Shown here: positions 30,115-38,828 of the stretch, piece after piece | Layout: every line of letters starts with the position of its first letter | Numbering within the stretch: the first letter of the stretch is position 1 | Origin: Symbiodinium natans | Taxonomy: Eukaryota; Sar; Dinophyceae; Suessiales; Symbiodiniaceae | Assembly: GCA_905221605.1 (NCBI GenBank) | Contig: CAJNDS010002281.1 | Location: forward strand, 456,728-520,727 | Reading direction: 5' to 3' | Length of the DNA stretch: 64,000 bases | Program-made: the position numbers and the translations under genes | The notes under the pieces: model-generated | Seen by the model: only the letters and a program-made list of their open reading frames with translations | What the model was told of the DNA's origin: nothing | The model's database searches: none

Positions 30115-30152
30115 GCTTACCTAAGTTCTCTAATTTGCCGTAGTACTGGCTG
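30115..30152 (+). CDS. exon, unit B
   Basis: Phase 0/2. Follows TAATTACAG, ends before GTAAAT. Reads AYLSSLICRSTG. A possible 13-nt exon 30187-30199 (RFLR, before GTAGGT) continues in phase. Confidence 0.5.
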
Positions 30153-30252
30153 GTAAATTCAAAGCCTCTCAATATTTTGAGGGCAGGCGATTCTTGCGGG
30201 TAGGTCGAATGCTTTGGTAGGGTTCGGGGTTTAAGGTGTTAGTCCCTTGCAG

Positions 30253-30287
30253 TTGCGTGTCTCTGACACGCCCTGCATGACGCCCAA
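30253..30287 (+). CDS. exon candidate, unit B
   Basis: Phase 0/2. Follows CCCTTGCAG; GC donor assumed (GCCTTA). Reads LRVSDTPCMTP. Leftover AA joins the G of 30544 to give Lys. Confidence 0.45.
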
Positions 30288-30543
30288 GCCTTAAGCAAAA
30301 AAGGGCACCAGTCCAGAAACACTGAGCATTAGTACAATCTGCATGCTACGTACACATGTGGGGGGGGGTTCCGAGATTCGGGGTACCTTCACAAGGTCCT
30401 TGCTATAAGGGAGTCCGACTCCTTGGGGATCTATTTTGGGGTCTCTCTTTTCGTAAACCCCTAACCCCTAACCCCTATACCCTAAACCCTAAACCCTAAA
30501 ACCTAAACCCTAAACCCCCATAAGGCGCTGTTGTCCTCCTGAG

Positions 30544-30690
30544 GCACCTGCATCGCTTCGTGAACCGGGCCTTCGGCGGCGGTGGAAACCAGGGCCTCGT
30601 GGTTTACTCCTACAAGTGCCGCCACGGGGAGGCTCGGAAGAGGGATTTCAAAGCCTTCGACAACTCTCAGAGTCCTAAGTCTTGTTGCAG
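30544..30690 (+). CDS. exon, unit B (48 codons)
   Basis: Phase 1/2. Follows TTGTCCTCCTGAG, ends before GTTCGC. Reads HLHRFVNRAFGGGGNQGLVV then YSYKCRHGEARKRDFKAF. Confidence 0.65.
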
Positions 30691-30701
30691 GTTCGCTTAG
30701 A

Positions 30702-30815
30702 CCCTTAACCCCCTTAACCCCCTTAACCACCTTAACCCCCTAAACCCCCTAAACCCCCTAAACCCCCTAAACCCCCTAAACCCCCTAAACCTCCTAAACC
30801 TCCTAAACCCTAAAC
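30702..30815 (+). repeat. CCCCCTAAA variant array
   Basis: Nine-base units with five C, after a short CCCCCTTAA run. Confidence 0.9.
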
Positions 30816-30837
30816 CCCCTTCTTTTCAACGATTCAG

Positions 30838-30878
30838 GACTTCTTCAACTATGAGCCCTTTGGAGTCTCCGCTATAGG
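30838..30878 (+). CDS. exon, unit B
   Basis: Phase 0/2. Follows ACGATTCAG, ends before GTTTGGGG. Reads DFFNYEPFGVSAI. Confidence 0.55.
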
Positions 30879-30910
30879 GTTTGGGGGTGAGGGTACTTCG
30901 TGCAGCAAAG

Positions 30911-30935
30911 GGGCTCCTACTTAGATGTCTCCCAG
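30911..30935 (+). CDS. 25-nt exon candidate, unit B
   Basis: Phase 1/0. Follows GCAGCAAAG, ends before GTGCAC. Reads GSYLDVSQ. Would leave a 32-nt intron after 30878; short but in phase. Confidence 0.4.
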
Positions 30936-30999
30936 GTGCACAAGAGTCCCTGAACCCCAAACCCTGAACCCTAAACCTTGTAAGCAACGTCTTTCGCAG

Positions 31000-31037
31000 G
31001 CCTGTGCCACTTTGGCAAGCCAGTGCTCATGTATGCT
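31000..31037 (+). CDS. exon candidate, unit B
   Basis: Follows GTCTTTCGCAG. Three frames are open; the third (LCHFGKPVLMYA, before GTATCT) has the best codon use, though it does not phase-match 30911-30935. Confidence 0.35.
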
Positions 31038-31249
31038 GTATCTGCGCACGAATAGACTTGGAAGGCGCAGCACAACTGTGTCCTAAACCCCTAAACCTTA
31101 AAACCTAAACCCTCGACCCTTAACCCTCAGCCCTTAACCCTGAACCCCGAACCCCTCACCCCTCACCCCTACCTACGAACGGAGCCCTCACAACCCCAAA
31201 AAACCTAAACCCTAAACCCTAAACTCTAAACCCTAAACCCTAAACCCAG

Positions 31250-31360
31250 GCTCCGAAGAACGATGCGGGGATGGAGTTCGAGGCCTACGAGACACTGAAT
31301 GCCACAGCGGGTGGGCAGGAGAACGCTCCGACCTACTACAAGCCACTGGGACTCCCCAAG
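31250..31360 (+). CDS. exon, unit B
   Basis: Phase 0/0, 37 codons. Follows TAAACCCAG, ends AAG before GTTGAGGG. Reads APKNDAGMEFEAYETLNATA then PTYYKPLGLPK. Confidence 0.65.
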
Positions 31361-31490
31361 GTTGAGGGTTTAGAGGTTTAGGTGTTTAGGGGTTTCGGGG
31401 TTTTTGGTTTAGGGTTTAGGGTTTAGGGTTAGGGTTTAGGGTTTAGGGTTTAGGGTTGAGGGGTTTCGGGGTTTAGGGTTTAGGGTTTAG
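31361..31490 (+). repeat. 130-nt intron made of telomeric variants only
   Basis: GTTGAGGG... through TTTAGGG, GTTTCGGGG and related units to a terminal TTTAG. Both neighbouring exons are phase 0. Confidence 0.6.
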
Positions 31491-31595
31491 GGAAGCCCGA
31501 AGATTGACGTGGTAGGGAGCATCTATGTGTTAACCATTTGCCGGAAGTACTACAAGATTCACCGCTGGCACCCCGGGAAGTTTTCCCGAGTCAGG
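31491..31595 (+). CDS. exon, unit B
   Basis: Phase 0/0, 35 codons. Follows a telomeric TTTAG, ends before GTCTAGGG. Reads GSPKIDVVGSIYVLTICRKY then YKIHRWHPGKFSR. Confidence 0.6.
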
Positions 31596-31757
31596 GTCTA
31601 GGGTTTAGGGTTTAGGGTTTAGGGTTTAGGGTTTAGGGTTTAGGGTTTAGGGTTTAGGGTTTAGGGTTTAGGGTTTAGGGTTTAGGGTTTAGGGTTCAGG
31701 CTTCTGAAGGGATATTGATTGTAGACTGGAGGGCTCAGGGTCTGTGACGTATGGCAG

Positions 31758-31836
31758 GCCCGGCAAGGGCAGTGTTTCAAAGCTACCCTGTGCCCTCAAG
31801 CTACTATTAGAATGGCCTGTAGGCGAATGAGTTTCG
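31758..31836 (+). CDS. exon, unit B
   Basis: Phase 0/1. Follows GTATGGCAG, ends before GTACCT. Reads ARQGQCFKATLCPQATIRMA. Confidence 0.55.
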
Positions 31837-31921
31837 GTACCTTCTGGGTCACCCTAAACCCTGAGCCCCAAACCCCAAATCCCAAACCCTAAACCCAGAA
31901 AGTCAAAAGACCAAACGCCAG

Positions 31922-32033
31922 CAAACTGCTGAGAGGTGGAGCAACGACAACGCTTGCTACACCGAGCTGGGAGGCGTGGTGTCGGTGGGGAACTCCATCG
32001 CGGTCGCTTTTGCGGGAGAAGGCGCCCGCCCTA
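31922..32033 (+). CDS. exon, unit B
   Basis: Phase 0/1. Follows AACGCCAG; GC donor assumed (GCGCTA). Reads ERWSNDNACYTELGGVVSVG then NSIAVAFAGEGARPS. Leftover A fits the next exon. Confidence 0.5.
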
Positions 32034-32242
32034 GCGCTAAACCCCAAACCCCAAACCCCCCAAAGGGTCCCAAGTGCCTACATAGTCAATAGTAGAAAGG
32101 TAGGGTTTCTATAATAGCAATAACAATTATGGTTTGGATAAGTGTTGCCCCATATAGGTACTTAGGACCCTTTGGGCCCTATAAATCCCAAGGGCCCTAA
32201 GGCCTTACGTTCACTTGCAAGCTCTTTGTCCATGACTTTTAG

Positions 32243-32306
32243 AAAGCTTCATATTCTGCAAGCTGAAGCCCCAAACCCTCCTCTGTGGACCTGGCCCGTT
32301 CCGTGG
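32243..32306 (+). CDS. exon, unit B
   Basis: Phase 2/2. Follows ACTTTTAG, ends before GTTTAGGG. Reads SFIFCKLKPQTLLCGPGPFR. Confidence 0.6.
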
Positions 32307-32348
32307 GTTTAGGGTTACATCTCGAACACCCCAAGCTTCTTCGCGCAG

Positions 32349-32402
32349 ATCCAAGCAGAAGCCCAAGGTGGAGTCAAGGGGTGGGAAGTTTTTGGCGGAG
32401 CT
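32349..32402 (+). CDS. exon, unit B
   Basis: Phase 1/2. Follows CTTCGCGCAG, ends before GTGGAC (earlier GT at 32368 possible). Reads SKQKPKVESRGGKFLAE. A 19-nt segment 32840-32858 (PDLRDW, before GTAGAT) continues in phase. Confidence 0.5.
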
Positions 32403-32587
32403 GTGGACCCAAACCCCATAACCTCTACAAACCCTACAAACCCTGCAAACCCTGCAAACCCTACAAACCCTAGAAACCCTACAAACCCTAGAAACCCTGG
32501 AAACCCTGTAATCCCTAAAAATCCTAAACTTTTTTTGGCGGGACGGGGGTGTGAACGGAAAATTTTCTACGGAGTCCTGCACCTGGT

Positions 32588-32700
32588 CTAGGATGCCCAG
32601 TAGTACCCTTGCTCCCTTTTTGGGGGGTTTAGGTTCCCTTATAAAGCCCTTTAAGCAAAAAAGGGCACCCTTTTTAAGTCTAGGTTACTGGGTAGCCTAG
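32588..32700. mobile_element. family B element
   Basis: CTAGGATGCCCAGTAGTACC at left, TTACTGGGTAGCCTAG at right; intact, with no telomeric insert. Confidence 0.75.
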
Positions 32701-33059
32701 TGGTTGTTCTGGGACCTAGGCTGCGCGAGTCTCTACTCCCCAGTTCGTGGTTAGTGGAAGTAGCAAACCCCCTAAACCCTAAACCCTAAACCCTAAACCC
32801 TAAACCCTAAACCCTAAACCCTAAACCTTGTTCCGCAAGTCCAGATCTTAGGGACTGGGTAGATAACCCGAAACCTTTTTTTGTTTTTTGGAATCCTACA
32901 AAGTATGCCTGGTTAACCTTTTTTGGGCTAGGGGATTTAGCCCCTAAGAGACAGGGTGTTGCATGGCTTTAGGATGCGACCCCTAAACCCTAAACCCTAA
33001 ACCCTAAACCCTAAACCCTAAACCCTAAACCCTAAACCACTCTTTCATATATAATATAA

Positions 33060-33570
33060 ATGTTAATGGCTTTGCGGGCAAGGTCCGAAAATTAGTGGGC
33101 AAGGTCCGAAAATTAGCGGGCAAGGTCCGAAAATTAGCGGGCAAGGTCCGAAAATTAGCGGGCAAGGTCCGAAAATCAGCGGGCAAGGTCCGAAAATCAG
33201 TGGGCAAGGTCCATTGGCTGCCCCACGACCTTGCCCACTAATTTTCGGACCTTGCCCGCTGACCCACCACCTTGCCCACTGATTTTCGGACCTTGCCCAC
33301 TAATTTTCGGACCTTGCCCGCAAATTTTCGGACCTTGCCCGCTAATTTTCGGACCCGGGAAAGGCCCGAGAATTAGCGGGCAAGGTCCGAAAATTAGCGG
33401 CAAGGTCCAAAAATTAGCGGGCAAGGTCCGAAAATTAGCGGGCAAGGTCCGAAAATTTGCGGGCAAGGTCCGAAAATGAGCGGGCAAGGTCCGAAAATCA
33501 GTGGGCAAGGTCCAAAATTAGCGGGCAAGGTCCGAAAATTAGGGGCAAAGGTCCGAAACTAGTGGGCAAG
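33060..33570. repeat. GGGCAAGGTCCGAAAATTAG satellite with internal inversions
   Basis: About 20-nt units: direct at 33075-33220, inverted at 33225-33355 and direct again at 33366-33570, so the middle block can pair with either flank. Ends in a poly-C tract (33578-33660). Confidence 0.9.
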
Positions 33571-33908
33571 GTCCTTGCCCCCCCACCCCCCCACCCCCCC
33601 CCCACCCCCACCCCCCCCCACCCACCCCCACCCCCCCCCCCCCCCCCCCCCCCCCCACCCCTCCTTCACCCCCCTTCCTCAGCCCCCTTCCTCCCGCAAC
33701 GGGTGGTGCTCAGTTGAAAACGTGTCTGACTTGGGTAGGTGATGAAAACCTTATATTTTCTTAATGTTATGGGATTCTTTGGGCGGGTGGGTTTTTTTCC
33801 GTTGCCTGAACACACTACTGGCCTAGTAAATGCTCGAACTTGAGATGCTGAACCCTAAACCCTAAACCCTAAACCCTAAACCCTACATCTAAACCCTAAA
33901 CCACTGAG

Positions 33909-34009
33909 GCTCCCCCCATCTGGACTGCCTGTCATCCGCACCTTTTGCCTCTGTGCCTACGGAGAGGCATCTGCCCGCATCGCCCGGTTGGAAGCCGTAG
34001 TCCCTCATG
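33909..34009 (+). CDS. exon, unit B
   Basis: Phase 1/1. Follows AACCACTGAG, ends before GTTTGGCC (or at 33996 before GTAGTC). Reads LPPSGLPVIRTFCLCAYGEA then SARIARLEAVVPH. Confidence 0.6.
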
Positions 34010-34102
34010 GTTTGGCCCCAAACCTAGACCCTAATGAAACCCTAAACCCTAGTTAGACCCTAAACCCTAGTTAACGCCTAAACCCTAAACCATAAACCTC
34101 AG

Positions 34103-34163
34103 GGCTAGTACGTAGCAGCATTGCGGAAGCCGCCAGAGTTCTAGATCCTGAAAGCCCAAAGCC
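34103..34163 (+). CDS. exon, unit B
   Basis: Phase 2/2. Follows AAACCTCAG, ends before GTACAT. Reads LVRSSIAEAARVLDPESPK. Phase agrees with 33909-34009. Confidence 0.6.
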
Positions 34164-34230
34164 GTACATTGGTGTTGTTTTGTGATTGTTTTTGGTGTTT
34201 CCCGTTTAGGGCTTAGGGTTTAGGCTTCAG

Positions 34231-34291
34231 GTCTTACACAAAAAGCGCACACCGCCCAAATTCAAGTGGAAGCCACCGGGAACATACCATT
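34231..34291 (+). CDS. exon, unit B
   Basis: Phase 0/1. Follows AGGCTTCAG, ends before GTCGTT. Reads VLHKKRTPPKFKWKPPGTYH, strongly basic. An AT-rich intron (ATT repeats, 34300-34478) follows. Confidence 0.5.
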
Positions 34292-34478
34292 GTCGTTGAA
34301 TATAAGTGTTCTTCTTACTACTGTCATTATTGTGATGAGTACTACTACTATCATTCTCATAGTGGCATGCTACTTTTAAATGTTCGCATTATTCTTATTA
34401 TATTGTTATTTTATTGTTCTTATATTATTTTCAGATATTATTATTATTATTATTTCTGTTGTTAATGTTATTGAATAG

Positions 34479-34562
34479 TTTTATTCGACCCCAAACACTT
34501 CTGGCCCGAGTCCCTCAAGAAGCCCCTCCGGGAGTTGTTGCGAAATCGGGGTTCCTCTCAGG
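34479..34562 (+). CDS. exon, unit B
   Basis: Phase 2/1. Follows ATTGAATAG, ends before GTTTAGGG. Reads LFDPKHFWPESLKKPLRELL. Phase agrees with 34231-34291. Confidence 0.6.
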
Positions 34563-34592
34563 GTTTAGGGTTTAGGGTTTAGGGTTTCGAAG

Positions 34593-34621
34593 AACCCCGA
34601 TATCCTTTAAAGAGGCTTCGG
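34593..34621 (+). CDS. short exon candidate, unit B
   Basis: Phase 2/0. Reads PRYPLKRLR, before GTTCGT. Separated from 34562 by a 30-nt, almost purely telomeric intron. Confidence 0.45.
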
Positions 34622-34724
34622 GTTCGTGGTTCACCTACCCTAATCCACTCAAATCCCAAACCTTAAACCCTAAACCTGAAGAGCTGAAGCTTAAGAGACC
34701 CAAGGATGGTTTACGTTTCGGGGC

Positions 34725-34975
34725 CACTGAGGTATATGGGACTCTTTTTTCCTGTGGTAACAAGCATGGGTTGCCCTCAGGGTCCACGTACCTCATGAGT
34801 ACCCTCAGGGTCCATGTACACCCTAAACCCTAAACCCTAAACCCTAAACCCTAAACCCTAAACGTACATGGGCCCAACAATCACTATATAGGAGGTGCTT
34901 TTTTAAGGCCCCAGTCCCAAGTATTCTCTACTTTGGTACATGGACCCTTATAGGGTTATATACTAGGTATCTCTC
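34725..34975. mobile_element. family D element split by telomeric repeats
   Basis: Shares GGTCCATGTACCTCATGA and AGGAGGTGCTTTT-type arms with 52755-53095. Five CCCTAAA units (34821-34863) sit at the dyad centre between ATGTACA and GTACAT. Confidence 0.65.
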
Positions 34976-35007
34976 AAACTCGAAGCTTCCTAGCCCAAGC
35001 GGCCGAG

Positions 35008-35146
35008 CTGTACGCCTGCAGGCACCGCATCACCCCGCGAAATCTGGGCATCGTGTCGGTGCGGAAGAACATGGAAGGACCTGGCGGGGAGGCGCGCCTG
35101 CGAAGAGGATGCTTTCTTGGGCACAAACTCCTACAGGCCCACCTTT
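35008..35146 (+). CDS. exon, unit B (46 codons)
   Basis: Phase 0/1. Follows GCGGCCGAG, ends before GTCACC. Reads LYACRHRITPRNLGIVSVRK with nearly all G/C-ending codons, then GGEARLRRGCFLGHKLLQAH. Another frame (CEEDAFLGTNSYRPTF) is open at the 3' end, but this one fits the next exon. Confidence 0.55.
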
Positions 35147-35233
35147 GTCACCTGACCCTTCGGTTTTTGGCCTAGTCCCCTAAACCTTGAACCCGGAATC
35201 CACCTGCATCCCCTACTCAACCCATTATCGCAG

Positions 35234-35388
35234 ACCACAATCAACATCCATGCGCGAGCTGGGTTGAATGCGCAGGGCTCAACAGATGCTTTGGTGAGCT
35301 GTACTTACATGTTGCAGAGCAATTCCCACGCGTGGAGCCTTCCGAAACCCTCACGGTATCCATCGTGATGGCCTGGACGTTTTATGCC
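35234..35388 (+). CDS. exon, unit B (51 codons)
   Basis: Phase 2/0. Follows TTATCGCAG, ends before GTCTAG. Reads HPCASWVECAGLNRCFGELY then LHVAEQFPRVEPSETLTVSI; the tail VMAWTFYA is hydrophobic. Confidence 0.6.
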
Positions 35389-35410
35389 GTCTAGGTGTGG
35401 TTACTGTCAG

Positions 35411-35500
35411 TGCCACTGTTGTCCTGGCTACAAGAATTACCGCTATGAGGTTATACAATGTATCATCGAAGTTGTTCCTTGTGCTCTATGCGCACTCTGA
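35411..35500 (+). CDS. exon or terminal exon, unit B
   Basis: Follows ACTGTCAG. Reads CHCCPGYKNYRYEVIQCIIE and VVPCALCAL, then TGA. Could be a C-terminus; alternatively it ends at 35449 before GTTATA and joins 35648 in phase. Confidence 0.5.
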   Translation, partial: CHCCPGYKNYRYEVIQCIIEVVPCALCAL

Positions 35501-35647
35501 GGGTCTTAAACCCTAAACCCTAAGCCCTAAACCCTAAGCCCTAAACCCTAAACCCTAAGCCCTAAACCCTAAGCCCTAAACCCTAAACCCTAAACCCAAA
35601 ACCTAAACCCTAACCCCTCCCTGTTATGACCCGACCGCGCCTGGGAG

Positions 35648-35736
35648 GTGTGGACAACGAAGAGCGACTACAGCCATAAGGGCGGCTTCTACGCCTTCCG
35701 CGGGGAATGGCAAGAGCAGGCTGGCATCACGTCTTG
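35648..35736 (+). CDS. exon, unit B
   Basis: Phase 0/2. Follows CCTGGGAG, ends before GTGGGGGC. Reads VWTTKSDYSHKGGFYAFRGE. Confidence 0.55.
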
Positions 35737-35980
35737 GTGGGGGCTTAGGGCTTGGGGTTTGGGGTTGGGGTTTGGGGTTTGGGGTTTAGGGTTTATAGGG
35801 TTTGGGGTTTAGGGTTTAGGGTTTAGGGTTTAGGGGGATTTAGGGTTTGGGTGAAAAGCCCGGACCCTCAAACTACTCGATGCACGCTGCGTAGGCTCCA
35901 GTGGCGAGTTAAAGGCAGTTTGGTAAACAGCGAGTTTGCATTATACATTGGTATGTACAGTGGGTTCGTTGTGTGTGTAG

Positions 35981-36049
35981 GAAAAAGGCATGAACAACAA
36001 AACCAGGGCAAAAAGCGTGGGGAAAACCACTTGCTTTTTCACAAGATAT
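35981..36049 (+). CDS. exon candidate, unit B
   Basis: Follows GTGTGTGTAG, ends before GTACAG. Reads EKGMNNKTRAKSVGKTTCFF. Smaller segments at 35853-35891 and 35930-35950 (RVCIIH before GTATGT) may also be exons. Confidence 0.4.
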
Positions 36050-36099
36050 GTACAGCTGATCAGTCATGTTTCAATTTGGCGTTCGGGCAGCGGCTCCGA

Positions 36100-36335
36100 T
36101 TTCAGCAAACCCTAAGCCCTAATTAAGCCCCAAACCCGAAACCCGTGAAGGGTTGGTTTTGTTGCCGTGGGCCATCGAATCCTTTGCAGCACAGGCATTT
36201 CCGCGAACCCTAAACCCTAATCCCTGAACCCTGAACCCCAAAAACCCTCCACCCTCAACCCTCAACCCGTGTTGAAGGTTGGTTGTATTTCTGTGGGGCA
36301 TCGCATCCTTTTCAGCACAGGCATTTCAGCAAACC
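36100..36335. repeat. tandem duplication of about 125 nt
   Basis: GGTTGGTTTTGTTGCCGTGG...GCACAGGCATTTC occurs at 36150-36205 and again, diverged, at 36278-36330, each flanked by CCCTAAA units. Confidence 0.75.
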
Positions 36336-36377
36336 CTAATCATGGGCGTAATCACCGTGCCGGCATGCATGCTCAAG

Positions 36378-36465
36378 CCATTCGCACGCGCTGGCGCGCT
36401 GGTAACACGTAAGCATGCTGCAAAGCTCTGAAGTATGCAGGCTGCCCCGCGGGCGTCCGCGCACA
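36378..36465 (+). CDS. two small exon candidates, unit B
   Basis: 36378-36408 (PFARAGALVT, before consensus GTAAGC) and 36441-36465 (CPAGVRA after GTATGCAG); a 32-nt intron between them. Phases join. Confidence 0.4.
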
Positions 36466-36519
36466 GTGTTCCAACCACTCATCACGATAAACCCTAAATC
36501 CGAAACCCTAAACCCTAAA

Positions 36520-36690
36520 CCCCCCAAACCCTCCAAACCCCCTAAACCCCCTAAACCCCCTAAACCCCCTAAACCCCCTAAACCCCCTAAACCCCAAACC
36601 CCCCAAACCCCCCAAACCCCCCAAACCCCCCAAACCCCCCAAACACCCTAAACCCCCTAAACCCCCTAAACCCCCTAAACCTTAAACCTT
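36520..36690 (+). repeat. CCCCCTAAA and CCCCCCAAA arrays
   Basis: Two homogeneous variant blocks next to one another. Confidence 0.9.
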
Positions 36691-36722
36691 TAAGCCTTAA
36701 ACCCTTTCCCTACACCCTAAAG

Positions 36723-36790
36723 CCCTGGATGTGGTTTCGGAGCCCAGCGGTTTGTCTTCGGAAAGATGGCACATCGACCTGCAGGGCGCC
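36723..36790 (+). CDS. exon, unit B
   Basis: Phase 2/0. Follows CCCTAAAG, ends before GTTAGGG. Reads LDVVSEPSGLSSERWHIDLQ. Confidence 0.55.
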
Positions 36791-37000
36791 GTTAGGGTTT
36801 ATGGTTCAGGTTTAGAGAGGCTTAGGGTTTAGGGTTCAGGGTTTAGGGTATTGAGGATGGATGACTCGTTCACTCCCTTTGTAGTTCCGGGCTGAGGGGT
36901 GCTCTCCATCCCTAGACCCTAAACCCTAAACCCTTGACCCTAAACCCCAAGCCCTAAACCCTACCCCTAAACCCTAGAAGGCCGGCCTTCGTCATGGCAG

Positions 37001-37071
37001 GCCGTGCAGAACGTCTGCTGGCTCACAGACTTGAAGGGCGACGCCAACGTCTCGCGGCTGAGGGCTTCTTG
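37001..37071 (+). CDS. exon, unit B
   Basis: Phase 0/2. Follows GTCATGGCAG, ends before GTAGCC. Reads AVQNVCWLTDLKGDANVSRL. The donor lies inside the left end of a family C element (CTTGGTAGCC). Confidence 0.6.
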
Positions 37072-37271
37072 GTAGCCGAGTGGTACCCTTTCCCCTTTTT
37101 TGGGGGTTCAAGGTGCCCTTATAAATGGGGTTTAGGGTTTAGGGTTTAGGGAAACCCTAAACCCTAAACCCTAAACCCTAAACCCTAAACCCTAAACCCT
37201 AAACCCTAACCCCTAAACCCTAAACCCTATACCCAACAAGGGGTGCCCTCATTCTAAGATGGGCTACCAAG
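37068..37271. mobile_element. family C element forming intron ends, with telomeric insert
   Basis: Terminal repeats CTTGGTAGCC and GGCTACCAAG. The left end contains the GT donor of the intron and the right end finishes in AG. The centre is replaced by three TTTAGGG units that fold straight back into CCCTAAA (37128-37232). Confidence 0.65.
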
Positions 37272-37288
37272 GCCTGTGCCCTGGGAAG

Positions 37289-37338
37289 TCAGGTGCTGCT
37301 GCTCTGGGAACTCTGGAGCGCCTTGTTGGCTTCTAAGG
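37289..37338 (+). CDS. exon, unit B; membrane-like
   Basis: Phase 1/1. Follows CCTGGGAAG, ends before GTTTAGGG. Reads QVLLLWELWSALLASK, hydrophobic. The element end at 37271 is an alternative acceptor in other frames. Confidence 0.45.
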
Positions 37339-37596
37339 GTTTAGGGTTTAGGGTTTAGGGCTTGGGGTTTAGGGTATAGGGTTTAGGGCTTGGGGTTCAG
37401 GGTTTAGGAGGCCCAAAGGTTTCGGGTGTAGGGCTTAGGCCTTGGACTGTGGGTCTCCGAACCCGCCTGGATAACACAACAATGCCAAGTACAGGAACAA
37501 AGCCTAGGACCAAAAGGAGGCCCCTTTTTTCCTTTTTGGTTTAGGGTTTAGGGTTTAGTGTTTAATTTATGGATTAGGGTTAAGGGTTTAGGGCTA

Positions 37597-37708
37597 CTAG
37601 GACCCGGAGTATCGCCTTTTTCCTTTTGCTTAGGGTTGGGGTTCCCTGATAATCCCCTTAGAACCAAAAAGGGCACCCTTCTTGTTCCTAGGTTACTCCC
37701 GGGTCTAG
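37597..37708. mobile_element. family B element whose end is a splice acceptor
   Basis: CTAGGACCCGGAGTATC at left, TTACTCCCGGGTCTAG at right. The exon 37709 begins immediately after the terminal CTAG. Confidence 0.65.
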
Positions 37709-37784
37709 AAGCACGAGCAAAGAAGACTGACGTAGATTCTTGGCTTTCTTGGGACTTTACCAGCTTCATGAAATCTCGCATGGG
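37709..37784 (+). CDS. exon, unit B
   Basis: Phase 2/2. Starts at the very end of the family B element, ends before GTCAGA. Reads ARAKKTDVDSWLSWDFTSFM. Phase agrees with 37289-37338. Confidence 0.6.
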
Positions 37785-37911
37785 GTCAGATACCCCTAAA
37801 CCCTAAGCGCAATTCACTATATTTCCTATTGTCAGGACCCTTCTTGGGTTAATTCTGGGGTTGGTCTCAAAAGGCTTTAGGGTTTTTTGGCTTCGGGCTT
37901 GAAACGTGAAG

Positions 37912-38011
37912 GACAAAATATCAGAGTTGCGTGCTCGCGCCCTGAGAGTGCAGAAGGTTATCATCGGACGCTTAGCAAAAGATCTTTTTAGTGAAGAGGC
38001 CCTAGAATTTT
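37912..38011 (+). CDS. exon, unit B; helical, charged
   Basis: Phase 0/1. Follows AACGTGAAG, ends before GTGGAA. Reads DKISELRARALRVQKVIIGR then LAKDLFSEEALEF; likely alpha-helical. Confidence 0.6.
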
Positions 38012-38173
38012 GTGGAACCCGAAGCCCCTAAAACCCGAAAGATCTAAACGCCCTGAACCCTAAACCCGGAACCTTAAACCCCAAAAACCCCAAACCCTGA
38101 ACCCCAAACCGCAAACCCTAACCCCTAAACCCTACACCCTAAACCCTAAACCCTAAACCCTGGCATCCAGAGG

Positions 38174-38271
38174 TAGAAGCTACATCACCACCTGCGCGCA
38201 ATGCGTGGACGAGAAAGGGGAGCCGGTCAGTGAGGTCCTAAACCTTGGCACGCAGATCAGGCGAAAGGGGG
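38174..38271 (+). CDS. exon, unit B; CxxC
   Basis: Phase 2/2. Follows CATCCAGAG, ends before GTTTTAGGG. Reads YITTCAQCVDEKGEPVSEVL; one CxxC pair. Phase agrees on both sides. Confidence 0.6.
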
Positions 38272-38610
38272 GTTTTAGGGTTTAGGGTTTAGGGTTTAGG
38301 GGTTAAGGGGGGATTTTGTGTTTCGCTCTTTTGTTTAGGGCTTAGCTGTAGTTGTAGGCCTAGACCCTAAACCCTAAGCCCTGAGGGAAACTGATAAACA
38401 CCTTATAAAACCTAAAGATTGCGCAGGCCAGCCCTACACCCCAAACCCTAAACCCTAATGAAACCCCAAACCCTAAACCCTAAAGCCTAAACCCTAAACC
38501 CTAAACCCTAAACCCTAAACCCTAAACCCTAAACCCTAAACCCTAAGCCTAAACCCTAAACCCTAAACCCTAAACCCCAAACCCGTACTTTCAAGATACC
38601 AGTTAAACAG

Positions 38611-38688
38611 GCTTGGTCGCCGGACAGAGCCTCTGGCCACGGCCAAGGGGGATGTCATCATCGTGCAGCTTGGTCGAGGAGCCCGCAG
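38611..38688 (+). CDS. exon, unit B
   Basis: Phase 1/2. Follows GTTAAACAG, ends before GTCTGGG. Reads LGRRTEPLATAKGDVIIVQL. Confidence 0.65.
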
Positions 38689-38828
38689 GTCTGGGTTTTA
38701 GGGTTTAGGGTTTAGGGTTTAGGGTTTAGGGTTTAGGGTTTAGGGTTTAGGGTTTAGGGTTTAGGGTTTAGGGTTTAGGGTTCAGGGTTCAGGGTTTAGG
38801 GTTTAGGGTTTAGGGCTGGCTGAGGGTA

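Noticed and set aside
35008-35146. Frameshift in GGGG at about 35085
   Set aside because: A second frame looks good at the 3' end, but the unshifted frame joins the next exon in phase, so no frameshift is needed.
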